Positions 44,275 to 54,699 of a stretch of 64,000 bases of DNA are shown in pieces; positions within the stretch are counted from its first letter, which is position 1, and each line of letters opens with the position of its first letter. The stretch comes from JARBUG01 sp035628915. Its GTDB lineage: Bacteria; Bacillota; Sulfobacillia; Symbiobacteriales; Symbiobacteriaceae. The position numbers and the translations under genes are program-made. The notes below the pieces were generated by a model. It saw only the letters and a list, made by a program, of their open reading frames with translations, ran no database searches and was not told the DNA's origin. The stretch covers positions 1 to 64,000 of the forward strand of contig DASPIW010000052.1 in NCBI GenBank assembly GCA_035628915.1, in the 5' to 3' direction.

Positions 44275-44319
44275 CCGGCGCACACTAGCGGGGAGACTCG
44301 AAAGTAGCGCTGGAGGTGC

Positions 44320-44697
44320 TTGCTTCTGACTTGGACCAACGGCCTGCTCCGGATCATCATCTGCCCCATGCTGGTTGCTCTGGGGGCCAACATGTTTGCC
44401 GGCCTCGGCTACGTAGACTACACCCAATTGACGCTGGTCGGTGCGCTGGTTGCCCTCTTCACGATTCTGTCCGATATGTTTCTGACCGACCGGCGCGGCG
44501 ACCTGACGGCGTTCGCGGCGGACACAGTGGTCTCGACCCTCGTCATTCGAAGCGCTCAGACCTTCCTGCCCGGCTCGGTAGCGACCTGGGGCGCCGCGTT
44601 CGCAACGGGTCTGCTGGTCGGTTTCTCGGAGATTCTCGTCCACCGGTGGGTCGATCCGACCGTTCGGCGGGGAATCCGCCTGCGCAGGCGAGTGTAG
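44320..44697 (+). CDS. DUF2512 membrane protein (YndM-like)
   Basis: 125 residues from a TTG after GGAGG (spacing only three, so the start is uncertain). Four hydrophobic helices and a basic C-terminus (R-R-G-I-R-L-R-R-R-V) match the DUF2512 family of spore-forming Firmicutes. Function unknown. Ends in a two-way terminator. Confidence 0.7.
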   Translation: MLLTWTNGLLRIIICPMLVALGANMFAGLGYVDYTQLTLVGALVALFTILSDMFLTDRRGDLTAFAADTVVSTLVIRSAQTFLPGSVATWGAAFATGLLVGFSEILVHRWVDPTVRRGIRLRRRV

Positions 44698-44702
44698 CCG
44701 TA

Positions 44703-44726
44703 AGGGCGAGGCCGCAGCCTCGCCCT
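44703..44726. terminator. Bidirectional terminator
   Basis: Perfect 10-bp stem AGGGCGAGGC/GCCTCGCCCT with a four-base loop between convergent genes. Confidence 0.75.
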
Positions 44727-44733
44727 CTGCGCG

Positions 44734-46956
44734 TCACTTCGGTTTGACCTGCCCGAGGGGCAGAACGGCCCGATAAGGCTCCCGGGCGCCCGGATCGATC
44801 CGGTGGCTCCGGAAGAAGGACGACAGGTCCTCCCCCGCCACCGCTTCCGCCATGCGCACGAAATCCGTAGTGGTCGCCGTCTTGAAGCGGTACGTATCCG
44901 TCCACCGGTGCAGGAACTGCCGGAACTTTGCCTTGCCCAGCCGCTCTTCCAGATCCTCAAGCAGGACGGCGCCGAGGTCGTAGACCGCCGCCGTGTACCC
45001 GCCGTAGATATTGAACGCGGCTGTAGAACTGTTGACGTGGACTTGCGGCGGGATCTGGCGTGAGCGAATGTCGCGCAGCTGATCGGTAAAGCCGAAGGTG
45101 CGGGCACCATAGCGCTCGCCGTACCGAGCGAAGCCTTCATCCAGCCAGGCTTCGCCGTACTGATCGTTGCCGACCATGCCGAAGAACCACTGGTGGGCCA
45201 GTTCGTGATACAGCACGGTATGCCACCAGTTGCCCCGGGCGGAAGCAGAGGATTCCGTGTAGAAGAGCCCGGGATATTCGAGCCAGGCGCAGCACGGCAC
45301 CACCACAAGGTCTGGGTATGCATAGGCGCCGAATTGGTCCTCGAAGAGCCGGAACGCCCGCTCTGTTTCGCCCAGAATCGTGCGGGCTACGGCTGGGTCG
45401 CCGTCAATGACGCGCAGCGTCACACCGCCGACCTGACGGGTCTCCTCATGCATCCCCTTGCCAGCAGCGGCAATCCAGTCCTTGAAATTCGGGGCGTCCC
45501 ACTCGTAAATCCAGCGGCCGGCCTGCTCCGTCTTCCCTGTGGGGTGACCGGTCGCCGCTACCGTGATGCCCGCGGGCACATCGAGGCGCACGCGGAAGTG
45601 TGCGTTCTCGGAGTACGGTTCGCCGGGGAACTCCGGAAACGCATGCAAATTCCAGCCCCGGTCGTCCAACACGGCCAAAATGGGGAACCAGTGGGCGAGG
45701 TTGAACCGCTCTTCGGTCTGGCCCAGCACACGGGGAGAGATCAGCCCGGGCAGCCGGGTGGTGAATGTGATGCCGACCGTCACCTTGCCACCGGGCTCCA
45801 CGGGCCGCCCAAGGGGCACGACCAGGTCGAGGCCCTGCGCCGTATGCGCTGCCGGTTTGCCGTCAACGCTGACGCTCTCGACGGAGATGGCGCTGCCGAA
45901 GCGCGCATACTGGTCTGCGTTGGGCCAGAGGTTGAAGTACAGCGTATCGATGGGGATGGATTCACCGTTCTCCCACGAAAGCTGTTCCTCGCCTGATAAG
46001 CGCCGCTGCTCCGGTTCGTACCGGGCCGAGATATGGTAGGCGTGGGGCGAGTAGTTATCGTTAGGGCCGGGGCCCGGGGGCAGGCGGGACAGTTTCGGCA
46101 CCGCCCGAACCGGGCTCATGTCGGCCATCGACTGCAGCCGTGCATCAGCCGCCAAGGCCGCTGCCTGCTCCATGCGCTCCTGCCACAGCTGCAGGGCAGC
46201 GACCTCGGTGGGGGCGCCCGTGGCCCACAGCAGTGCCGCCCCCGGGGTCAGTTCAGCGGCCTGCTTCGGAAACTGGCTGCTCCAGGAGACGCCCCACCGG
46301 TCCATGACCAGCGTGGCCAGGGCCGTGGCCGCCGCCCGATACAGAGCATCGCCGGACGGGCGCTCGGCCCGGAGCAGGCCGAGCATCTGCCCGGTCAGTT
46401 TCACCCGCTCGTGGGCGCGCTTCATGACTGCGCCGGGGAACGAGAGAGGGTCGGTATTGAACGCACCCCCGGTTCCTTCGTGAAGCCAATCGACTTGAAA
46501 GACCGGGCTGCCGGCACTTTGCGTAACGGCCACCGCAACGGCTTCGGGGAGGCCAGCCGCTGCAGCATCACGGGCTGCTTCCTCCTCCAGTGCAACGACG
46601 GCCATAGGGGCGGCGGCCCGGACCTGGCGCCAGGGAGGTGCTGCAGCCAATCCGGCAGGCCACTTCCGGCCCTTGGGCACCAGCCACAGGTGCAGCCGCT
46701 CGGCCCGTGTAATTCGTCCCCACTGCCGATGGTTCTTCACGATTCCCGCGGCGGCGTTGGCGAGGCGCTCCGCCTGATCCTGATAGGTGGGCGGCGCGTA
46801 GTGAACTGTCACCCCATCGAATTCGCGCGCCGCAAACTGGGCGCCTTCCAGTGCCTCGCCCGTCCAGCGCAGGGGAACTTCGGTGGGTTTGGAGCATGCG
46901 GCTGCGGACAGGGTTACGGCCAGCAGCAGGCAGAAGACCAGCAGACGTCTCAGCAT
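44734..46956 (-). CDS. M1-family metallopeptidase lipoprotein
   Basis: 740 residues from the ATG at 46956 (GGAGGGG upstream). Lipoprotein signal ending L-S-A-A-A-C. The N-terminal ~310 residues are a variable, possibly peptidase-like or scaffold region. The C-terminal half is an aminopeptidase N-type domain: a beta saddle, then H-E-L-A-H (about residue 583) with the third zinc ligand Glu in E-A-W-L-D-E-G-F-A-R-Y. The usual G-x-M-E-N exopeptidase loop is not evident, so aminopeptidase activity is uncertain. Anchored outside the membrane, probably for peptide use. Confidence 0.85.
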   Translation of the reverse strand: MLRRLLVFCLLLAVTLSAAACSKPTEVPLRWTGEALEGAQFAAREFDGVTVHYAPPTYQDQAERLANAAAGIVKNHRQWGRITRAERLHLWLVPKGRKWPAGLAAAPPWRQVRAAAPMAVVALEEEAARDAAAAGLPEAVAVAVTQSAGSPVFQVDWLHEGTGGAFNTDPLSFPGAVMKRAHERVKLTGQMLGLLRAERPSGDALYRAAATALATLVMDRWGVSWSSQFPKQAAELTPGAALLWATGAPTEVAALQLWQERMEQAAALAADARLQSMADMSPVRAVPKLSRLPPGPGPNDNYSPHAYHISARYEPEQRRLSGEEQLSWENGESIPIDTLYFNLWPNADQYARFGSAISVESVSVDGKPAAHTAQGLDLVVPLGRPVEPGGKVTVGITFTTRLPGLISPRVLGQTEERFNLAHWFPILAVLDDRGWNLHAFPEFPGEPYSENAHFRVRLDVPAGITVAATGHPTGKTEQAGRWIYEWDAPNFKDWIAAAGKGMHEETRQVGGVTLRVIDGDPAVARTILGETERAFRLFEDQFGAYAYPDLVVVPCCAWLEYPGLFYTESSASARGNWWHTVLYHELAHQWFFGMVGNDQYGEAWLDEGFARYGERYGARTFGFTDQLRDIRSRQIPPQVHVNSSTAAFNIYGGYTAAVYDLGAVLLEDLEERLGKAKFRQFLHRWTDTYRFKTATTTDFVRMAEAVAGEDLSSFFRSHRIDPGAREPYRAVLPLGQVKPK

Positions 46957-47024
46957 GTGAGCCCCTCCGGTAATCGTCGGGTACGTGGCTCCCATCCTAC
47001 CACCCCTCCCTGCTCAAACACAAG

Positions 47025-47053
47025 GACGCCACCGGACTGCATCCGGCGGCGTC
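47025..47053 (-). terminator. Terminator of the DUF4389 gene
   Basis: Twelve-bp stem with one G-T pair (47025-47036 with 47042-47053), 28 bases past the stop, followed by CTTGTGTTT on the minus strand. Confidence 0.65.
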
Positions 47054-47080
47054 CATCTGTATGACGGTGCAAGTGCCCAA

Positions 47081-47479
47081 TCAGTTCAGGGTGAAAGGCG
47101 GGTACTGGTCCGTCAGGCCCAGCGCATACGCCTGGCACCGCATGGACCAGCGCATGACGCCAAGCTGGAAGTCCCAGAGGGGCCGCGGATAGCTGCCCGT
47201 GAAGACGACCGCGAACCATGCGAACACCATCACCCAGAACGCTGCAACTCCCAGGAACATCAGGATGATGCCATGCGGGAAGAGCAGGAAAGGCCGGAAG
47301 AACAGGAAGAACATCAGCAACCGCGACTGCTCAGGCGCATACCGTCCGGTCACGTTGAAGGCATGAATTCCCTCAGGACCGCCGCCGGATCCTTCGCGGG
47401 CGGCCTGCAGGCCGTGCTGGTAACCGACGTGATATCCCTGGGCGTAGGCTTGCTGTTCGGGATGCTCGGGGTTGCTCAC
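47081..47479 (-). CDS. DUF4389 membrane protein
   Basis: 132 residues from the GTG at 47479, eight bases after AAGGAG; the ATG at 47485 is only two bases from that site. A polar N-terminus precedes the DUF4389 signature: R-P-F-L-L-F-P-H-G-I-I-L, W-F-A-V-V-F-T-G-S-Y-P-R and W-S-M-R-C-Q-A-Y-A with T-D-Q-Y-P-P-F. Members usually carry two such units; this has one. Function unknown. Confidence 0.75.
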   Translation of the reverse strand: MSNPEHPEQQAYAQGYHVGYQHGLQAAREGSGGGPEGIHAFNVTGRYAPEQSRLLMFFLFFRPFLLFPHGIILMFLGVAAFWVMVFAWFAVVFTGSYPRPLWDFQLGVMRWSMRCQAYALGLTDQYPPFTLN

Positions 47480-47549
47480 AATCATCGCTCCTTCATCGTC
47501 GTCGTTGCCTCAATCGAGTTTGACGACGCCCGGAGAGATAACCCTTCAA

Positions 47550-48265
47550 CTAACCTGCGTGGGCTACATCACCAAGATAGGCAGCCCGCACAGCCGGATG
47601 CTCCTTCAGCTCGGCGGCCACGCCGGAGAGCACGAACCGGCCGGTCTCCAGGACGTACGCCCGGTTCGCGATCGAGAGCGCCATGAAGGCGTTCTGCTCG
47701 ACGAGCAGCACCGTGGTGCCATTGGCGTTGACTTCCTGGATGATCCGGAAGATCTCCTGCACCAGCAGGGGCGAAAGGCCCATGGAGGGCTCGTCCAGGA
47801 GCAGCAGCTTGGGCTTGAGCATCAGAGCGCGGCCCATGGCCAGCATCTGCTGCTCGCCGCCCGACAGGGTGCCGCCCAACTGGTTGATGCGCTCCTTGAG
47901 GCGGGGGAACGAAGAGAAGACCCGGTCGAGGTCGGCCTCAAAATCGCCTTTGGCAGCCGTGAAGGCGCCCATTTCCAGGTTTTCACGGACCGTCATGTTG
48001 GCGAAGATGCGGCGCCCTTCGGGCACCTGACCAAGACCCATGGTGACGATTTTGTGGGCGGGGATCCTGGTCAGATCCTGACCCTGGTACATGATCTGCC
48101 CAGACTTGGGCTTGAGCAGGCCGGAAATCGTGCGCAGAATCGTCGACTTGCCGGCACCGTTGGCGCCGATCAGGGTGACGATTTCGCCTTCGTTTACTTC
48201 AAACGATACCCCGTGCAGGGCCTGGATGGCGCCATAGCTTACGTTCAGGTCCAATACCCTCAGCA

Positions 48266-48266
<1 letters not shown>
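47550..48266 (-). CDS. livF: Branched-chain amino acid ABC transporter ATPase LivF
   Basis: 238 residues. Walker A G-A-N-G-A-G-K-S-T, the signature L-S-G-G-E-Q-Q-M-L-A, Walker B L-L-L-L-D-E-P-S and the H-loop replaced by V-E-Q-N, as usual for LivF. Its start overlaps the livG stop by one base. Its C-terminus ends in Y-L-G-D-V-A-H-A-G rather than the NPEV form of the remnant at 16.8 kb. Confidence 0.93.
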
Positions 48267-49022
<756 letters not shown>

Positions 49023-49036
<14 letters not shown>

Positions 49037-50024
49037 GCTGGTTCCCCTCCTTCCCCGCGCCGGGACCCTTGCGGGTGAACCGGTCGAAGCTGAACTCCGT
49101 GCCGCCCATCAAGCCCTGGGGCCGCGTGATCATGATGACGACCAGCACCAGCGCATAGATGACGCCGCGCCAGTCGAGGAGGTCCTGCGGCAGCACCGCC
49201 CGGAGCGCCTCGAGCAGGAAGACCCAGCCAATGGCCGTGATTACGGTGCCGGTCAAACTGCCCAGGCCGCCCAGAACGACGACCAGCAGAACGTCCAGCG
49301 ACTTCAGGAAGTCGAAGCTGGTGGGATGGAGGAACGGATACAGATGGGCATAGAGGCCGCCGGCCAGTCCGGCGAAGCTGCAGCCCATCACGAAGGCCAG
49401 CGTCTTGAAGTTGGTCGTGTCAATGCCCATCAGGTCGGCCGCGATTTCATCTTCGCGGACAGCCGTCAGAGCACGGCCATGGCTGGAGTTAATCAGGTTG
49501 CGGGCAAGCAGAATCACGACGACGGTCAGCCAGAAGATCCAGGTGAAGTTCGACACCTGCGGAATGCCCAGCATGCCGCGAGAGCCGCCCATGGCCGGCA
49601 CCAGCTTGTCGGTGTTGTCGAGCAGCACCTTGATGATAAAGCCGAAACCCAAGGTGGCGATGCCCAGGTAGTCAGAGCGCAGGCGCAGAATCGGCAGACC
49701 GATCAGGAAACCAATCAGGCCGGCAGCTGCGGCGCCGACGATCAGGGCGATCACGAACATATACCATTCGCCGCCGTAGGACTTGGTGACATAGCCGGCG
49801 ACGTAGGCACCGATGCCGTAGAAAGCAGCGTGGCCGAGTGAGAACTGGCCGGTGAAGCCATAGATCAGGCTCAGGCCAGTGGCGGAGATCGTGATGACGA
49901 GGCTGAGGTCAATGACCTTCGCCCAGTACAGGCCGATCATTTCGCCCTGCCGCATCACAAAGAGCACGACATAAATCAGAACCACGACGGCTGCCGGAAG
50001 CAGCGACTTTTTCAAGTTTGACAT
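49023..50024 (-). CDS. livM: Branched-chain amino acid ABC transporter permease LivM
   Basis: 333 residues from the ATG at 50024 behind GGGGG (nine bases). About nine hydrophobic helices, with the LivM segments G-Y-T/F-G-Q-F-S-L-G-H-A-A-F and A-V-R-E-D-E-I-A-A-D-L-M-G-I. Preceded by livH at 12 bases. Confidence 0.92.
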
Positions 50025-50036
50025 GCTCGCCACCCC

Positions 50037-50927
50037 CTATACCTTCTCGGGGCCGGCTTTACCAAGCAGACCCGCAGGTTTGACGAGCAGGACCAGGATC
50101 AGGATCGAGAAGGCGATGGCGTCGCGATAGTTTGTGGTGATGTAGCCTGCCGTCAGCACTTCGGCCTGACCCATGATCAGGGCGCCCAGCAAGGCGCCGG
50201 GAATGTTGCCGATACCGCCGAGAACGGCGGCCGTAAACGCCTTCAGGCCGGGCATGATGCCCATGAACGGGAAGATCTGCGGATAGGCGATGGCGAAGAG
50301 CACGCCGGCCACAGCCGCCAGGGCGGAGCCCATGGCAAAGGTGAAGGTAATGACTGCGTTGACGTTGATGCCCATCAGCCGAGCGGCATCCTGGTCATAG
50401 GAGACGGCTCGCATGGCTTTGCCCATCTTCGTTCGGTAGACGATATACATCATAACGAGCAGGATGACCGCCACCACTGCGATGATCAGCACCTGCACGT
50501 TGGAGATGGAGACGCCGCCAAGCTTCCACTGGTAGTCCGCAAACGGGCGGGTCACGACGCGGAAGTTGGGACCAAACATGAACTTGAGGCTAAAGAAATA
50601 CTCGATAAACAGGGAGACGCCAATGGCTGTGATAAGAGCAGCAATGCGGGGTGCGCCCTTGTCACGCAAAGGCTTGTAAGCGAGCCGTTCGATGGTCACG
50701 CCCAGGGCAGCACAACCGACCATTGCCACTAGGATCGCCACGTACCACGGCAGGCCCCAGTGCTGAAAGCCGAAATAGCCCAAAAAGGCGCCCACCATGA
50801 AAACGTCACCGTGCGCAAAGTTGATCAGGCGCACGATGCCGTAGACCATCGTATACCCCAATGCGATGAGGGCGTACACAAACCCCAACTGCAACCCGTT
50901 TAATAGTTGATCCAGTAGCTGAATCAC
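50037..50927 (-). CDS. livH: Branched-chain amino acid ABC transporter permease LivH
   Basis: 296 residues from a GTG behind GAGGAGG. Eight hydrophobic segments; G-L-Q-L-G-F-V-Y-A-L-I-A-L-G-Y and L-I-N-F-A-H-G-D are LivH hallmarks, as is the D-Q-D-A-A-R-L-M-G-I cytoplasmic loop that contacts the ATPases. Confidence 0.93.
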   Translation of the reverse strand: MIQLLDQLLNGLQLGFVYALIALGYTMVYGIVRLINFAHGDVFMVGAFLGYFGFQHWGLPWYVAILVAMVGCAALGVTIERLAYKPLRDKGAPRIAALITAIGVSLFIEYFFSLKFMFGPNFRVVTRPFADYQWKLGGVSISNVQVLIIAVVAVILLVMMYIVYRTKMGKAMRAVSYDQDAARLMGINVNAVITFTFAMGSALAAVAGVLFAIAYPQIFPFMGIMPGLKAFTAAVLGGIGNIPGALLGALIMGQAEVLTAGYITTNYRDAIAFSILILVLLVKPAGLLGKAGPEKV

Positions 50928-51003
50928 GCTACTGCGGCCTCCTCATGTTTTGTGTGAGACGGGCGGGGCCCGCGAGGACCCCGCCCCGAGCCGCTCGAAA
51001 CTG

Positions 51004-52149
51004 TTACGGAGCCACCGTGGTCACGAACTCGTACTTCTTGTCGGCCTTGACCTTCAGAATGGCAGCCGACTTGATCGGGTTGTTCTGAGCGTCGAAGCTG
51101 ACCTTGCCGCTGACGGTGGTGACGTCCTTCAGGGCCTTCATGGCAGCCTGGATCTTGGCGGTGTCGGTGCTGTTGGCCTTCTTGACGGCCTCGATCATCA
51201 GGGTGGTCGCGTCGAACGCGAGAGCAGCCAGAGCGTCGGGCACGCTGCCGTACTTGGCCTTGTAGGACTCGACGAACTTCTTCACTTCAGGACGGGTGTC
51301 CTGTTCGGAGTAGTGGTTGGTGAAGTACTGGCCATCGAGGGTGGCGTAGTCGAGGTCAGCAGAGTCCCAGCCGTCGCCGCCCATCATGGGGACGTTCAGG
51401 CCCTTGGACTTCGCCTGCTTGGCGATCAGGGAGACCTTGTTGTAGTAGTCGGGGAGGTAGAGCATCTCGGGCTTCGCAGCGGCGACCTTGGTCAGAACGG
51501 CGGAGAAGTCGGTGTCGTCCTTGCCGTAGGTCTCCATGGCGACAACCTTGCCGCCGCCCTTTTCGAAGTTCTTCTTGAACTCTTCGGCGAGGCCGACGGT
51601 GTAGTCGTTGCCCTTGTCATACAGGACGGCAGCGCTCTTGACCTTCAGGTTGTTCAGGGCGAACTTGGCGCCGACCTGGCCCTGGAAGGGGTCGATGAAG
51701 CAGGCCCGGAAGATATAAGGCTTCACGTTGCCCTTATCGTCGACGGTGACCTTGGTGTTGGTGGAGGTGCCGGTGACCATGACGACCTTGTTGGCGTTAG
51801 CCACTTCGGAGATGGGAATGGAGACCTTGGAAGAGACGGAACCGATGATGGCCTTCACACCGTCCTGGGTGATGAACTTCGTGGCCACGTTGACGCCTTC
51901 GGTCGGGTCGTTCCGGTCGTCGCCGACGATCGCTTCGATCTTGATGTCGCCGGCCTTGTTGCCAGCCTGCTCAAGGGCGAGCATGGCACCATTCTTCGTC
52001 GATTCGCCGAACGTCTTCACGTCGCCGGTCATCGGAGCAATAATGCCAACCTTAAGGGTACCGCCGGCGCCGCCGCCAGCCTTGGAGCCGCCGCAGCCGA
52101 CCGCGAGCACGAGCGCAGAAGCCAGAACCAGAGCCATCAACCGTTTCAT
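51004..52149 (-). CDS. livJ: Branched-chain amino acid-binding lipoprotein
   Basis: 381 residues from the ATG at 52149; upstream in-frame starts add a non-signal leader. The lipobox L-A-V-G-C precedes a Gly/Ser linker and a type I periplasmic-binding fold (G-I-I-A-P-M-T-G-D, D-D-R-N-D-P, M-V-T-G-T-S). Captures the amino acid for LivHMGF, encoded directly downstream. The 76-base gap to livH without a terminator fits one operon with differential expression. Confidence 0.9.
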   Translation of the reverse strand: MKRLMALVLASALVLAVGCGGSKAGGGAGGTLKVGIIAPMTGDVKTFGESTKNGAMLALEQAGNKAGDIKIEAIVGDDRNDPTEGVNVATKFITQDGVKAIIGSVSSKVSIPISEVANANKVVMVTGTSTNTKVTVDDKGNVKPYIFRACFIDPFQGQVGAKFALNNLKVKSAAVLYDKGNDYTVGLAEEFKKNFEKGGGKVVAMETYGKDDTDFSAVLTKVAAAKPEMLYLPDYYNKVSLIAKQAKSKGLNVPMMGGDGWDSADLDYATLDGQYFTNHYSEQDTRPEVKKFVESYKAKYGSVPDALAALAFDATTLMIEAVKKANSTDTAKIQAAMKALKDVTTVSGKVSFDAQNNPIKSAAILKVKADKKYEFVTTVAP

Positions 52150-52339
52150 CAAAAGGAGCCCCCTCTCTAAGTATCTGATCCCCGATCTCCCTGGTGTAAC
52201 CTCGTCCTGAGCCCCTCTGTTTCTTTTCGTTTGTTTGTTGGACATTTCGATTGTGACTTTTTTCGACTCCTTGGAGGTAATTCCTTCACATGTGTCGACA
52301 AAAAACGAATTTCCCTATTGTTAAGCTTCCTTCTACTTA

Positions 52340-52373
52340 GTAAAATCAAGAAACCCGGCAGTTGCCGGGTTTC
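52340..52373 (-). terminator. Terminator of transketolase
   Basis: Eleven-bp stem (52350-52360 with 52363-52373), 20 bases past the tkt stop, followed on the minus strand by CTTGATTTTA. Confidence 0.75.
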
Positions 52374-52392
52374 GTAATGATTTAGTAAGAAT

Positions 52393-54426
52393 CTATTGCT
52401 TTCCCAACCAGGCCTGGATGCGAGCGACAACCTTGGCCGGTACGAATCCGAACTTCTCGGCGAGAACGGCAGCGGGAGCTGAGGCGCCGAAGTCTTCCAT
52501 GCCGATCACCAGGCCATCTGACCCGGTGAAGCGGTACCATCCGTCGGGGGCGCCGGCCTCAATGGCCGCAACTTTCTGCGAGCGCGGGCCCAGCACCTGC
52601 TCGCGGTACTCGGCAGGCTGCGCCAGGAACAGGCTGACGGAAGGCATGGAGACGACGCGTACATGGATGCCCTGTTCGGCCAACAGTTTGCGGGCTTCCA
52701 GGGCGACGGAGACCTCCGAGCCGGTGGCGATGACCGTCGCATCGGTGCCATCGGCCATCACGTAGGCGCCCTTCCAGACGTCGCGCAGTTTGAACCCTTC
52801 CGGCCGGGCAAGTGCCGGCAGATTGTGGCGGGTCAGGGCGAGCGTCACGGGCTCTTTAGCCGCCATGAGGGCATAGGCCCAGGCCATGGCCGTCTCGAGG
52901 CCGTCGGCCGGCCGGAACAGCGTCAGGTGGGGAATCAGCCGCAACTGCCAGAGCGTCTCGATGGGCTGGTGGGTCGGGCCGTCCTCGCCGACAAAGAACG
53001 AATCGTGAGTAAAGACAAAGATGGAGGGAATCCCCATCAGGGCGGCGAGTCGGAGGGGCGGCAACATGTAGTTGGCGAAGACCATGAACGTGGCGCCGTA
53101 GGGCCGGAAACCGCCGTAGAGGAAGATGCCGTTGACGATGGAGCCCATGGCGTGCTCGCGGACGCCGAAATGGAAGTTGCGGCCTGCCCAGGTGCAGTCG
53201 TAGTGGCCCACCTTGGCACAGGGGCCCACATCCTTCTGACCCTTCATGTACGTCAGGTTCGACTCCGACAGGTCGGCAGAGCCGCCGACCAGGTTCGGCA
53301 CGAGGGCCGCCGCCTTCTGGATCACCATTTCGGACAGCTTGCGGGTGGCGACGTTGGTGGCCCCCTCCACCGCCTTAACGAGCTGCTCGTCGAGGTCAGC
53401 GGGGACGAGGAGCCGTGTGAAAGCCTCGTAGTCGGCGGCCATTTCCGGGTTGCTGTGACGCCAGGCAGCCAGCTTCTCCTGCCAGGTCTTGTGCTCGGCC
53501 TGTTTTTGCTGCTTGAGGGCGCTGAAGTAAGCGCGGACAGCATCTGGCACCAGGAAGGTCGGCTCGGCCGGCCAGCCCAGGGCTTCCTTGGTCAGGCGGA
53601 CTTCGTCGGCGCCCAGCGGCGCACCATGGGAGGATTCCTTGCCGCCCTTGTTGGGGCTGCCTTTGCCGATGGTAGTCCGGGCGATGATGAGCGAGGGCTT
53701 GTCCGTGACCTGCTGGGCCTTGGTAATGGCCCCGGCGATCTGCCCGTGGTCGTGGCCTTCGATCTTCTGCACGTGCCAGCCATAAGCTTCAAACCGCTTG
53801 CCGACATCTTCTGTGAAGGAGACGTCGGTGTCGCCTTCGATCGAGATCTTGTTGGAGTCGTAAAGGAAGATGAGCCGGCCGAGTTTCCAGTGGCCGGCCA
53901 GGGAGGCAGCTTCCGACGCGACGCCTTCCTGCAGGTCGCCGTCGCCGCAAATGCCGTAAATGTAGTGGTCAACAGGGCTGAATTCGGGCGCGGCGAAGCG
54001 GGCGGCCATCATTTCGGCTGCTGCCGCCATGCCGACGGCGTGGGCAAGGCCCTGTCCCAGCGGGCCGGTCGTCACTTCCACGCCAGGGGTGTGGCCAAAC
54101 TCGGGATGGCCAGGCGTCCGGCTTCCCCACTGGCGGAACTGCTGGAGCTGCTCAATGGGCAGGTCGTACCCGGTCAGATGGAGCAGAGAGTAAAGGAGCA
54201 TCGAGGCGTGGCCGTTGGACAAAATGAACCGGTCGCGGTTTGGCCACTGGGGGTGGTCGGGATCAAACCGCAGAAACTGCGTCCAGAGCACGAAGGCCAT
54301 GTCGGCGCAGCCCATGGGCGCGCCGGGATGACCGGACTTTGCTTTTTCCACGGCATCGACGGCCAGCATTTTGATGGTGTTGACGCATGCCTGGCGCAAT
54401 TCGGGAGTCAGGTTGGGCTTTGCCAC
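52393..54426 (-). CDS. tkt: Transketolase
   Basis: 677 residues from a GTG behind GGGAGG. Thiamine diphosphate enzyme of the pentose phosphate pathway. Visible: the G-H-P-G-A-P-M-G loop, S-N-G-H-A-S-M-L-L-Y, ThDP motif G-D-G-D-L-Q-E-G to N-K-I-S-I, and the pyrimidine domain with D-S-F-F-V-G-E-D-G-P-T-H-Q-P. Full length. Alone between the liv operon and sigE. The gap 54427-54699 contains only the sigE terminator. Confidence 0.95.
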   Translation of the reverse strand: MAKPNLTPELRQACVNTIKMLAVDAVEKAKSGHPGAPMGCADMAFVLWTQFLRFDPDHPQWPNRDRFILSNGHASMLLYSLLHLTGYDLPIEQLQQFRQWGSRTPGHPEFGHTPGVEVTTGPLGQGLAHAVGMAAAAEMMAARFAAPEFSPVDHYIYGICGDGDLQEGVASEAASLAGHWKLGRLIFLYDSNKISIEGDTDVSFTEDVGKRFEAYGWHVQKIEGHDHGQIAGAITKAQQVTDKPSLIIARTTIGKGSPNKGGKESSHGAPLGADEVRLTKEALGWPAEPTFLVPDAVRAYFSALKQQKQAEHKTWQEKLAAWRHSNPEMAADYEAFTRLLVPADLDEQLVKAVEGATNVATRKLSEMVIQKAAALVPNLVGGSADLSESNLTYMKGQKDVGPCAKVGHYDCTWAGRNFHFGVREHAMGSIVNGIFLYGGFRPYGATFMVFANYMLPPLRLAALMGIPSIFVFTHDSFFVGEDGPTHQPIETLWQLRLIPHLTLFRPADGLETAMAWAYALMAAKEPVTLALTRHNLPALARPEGFKLRDVWKGAYVMADGTDATVIATGSEVSVALEARKLLAEQGIHVRVVSMPSVSLFLAQPAEYREQVLGPRSQKVAAIEAGAPDGWYRFTGSDGLVIGMEDFGASAPAAVLAEKFGFVPAKVVARIQAWLGKQ

Positions 54427-54663
54427 GGTCAGGATCCTCCCTTGGTTTTGGTTAGTACGTCCGGTTGGGTCTACTACCCATCTACCTTACCACCAGTTGG
54501 CGCAATGGGGAAGCAGTCCAAAGGCATCAGTTTCAAGGATTCCACCCGGAGGGTTGCTTGACTCGGAAAAGCCGCTCTGGAAGAGCGGAGAGTTGTGTAT
54601 CAATCGTATATTCGCCGGGCGGTGGGAACCGATCGACTATTTTCGACGGGCCCGGCAGAGCAA

Positions 54664-54695
54664 AGGCGGCTGCCCTTCGCATCGGGCAGCCGCCT
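54664..54695 (-). terminator. Terminator downstream of sigE
   Basis: Twelve-bp stem AGGCGGCTGCCC (54664-54675) with 54684-54695, four bases beyond the sigE stop; TTTG follows on the minus strand. Confidence 0.7.
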
Positions 54696-54699
54696 GTTT

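Noticed and set aside
52663..54561. 632-codon ORF antisense to transketolase
   Set aside because: Transketolase motifs on the other strand are complete; the antisense frame has no recognisable features.
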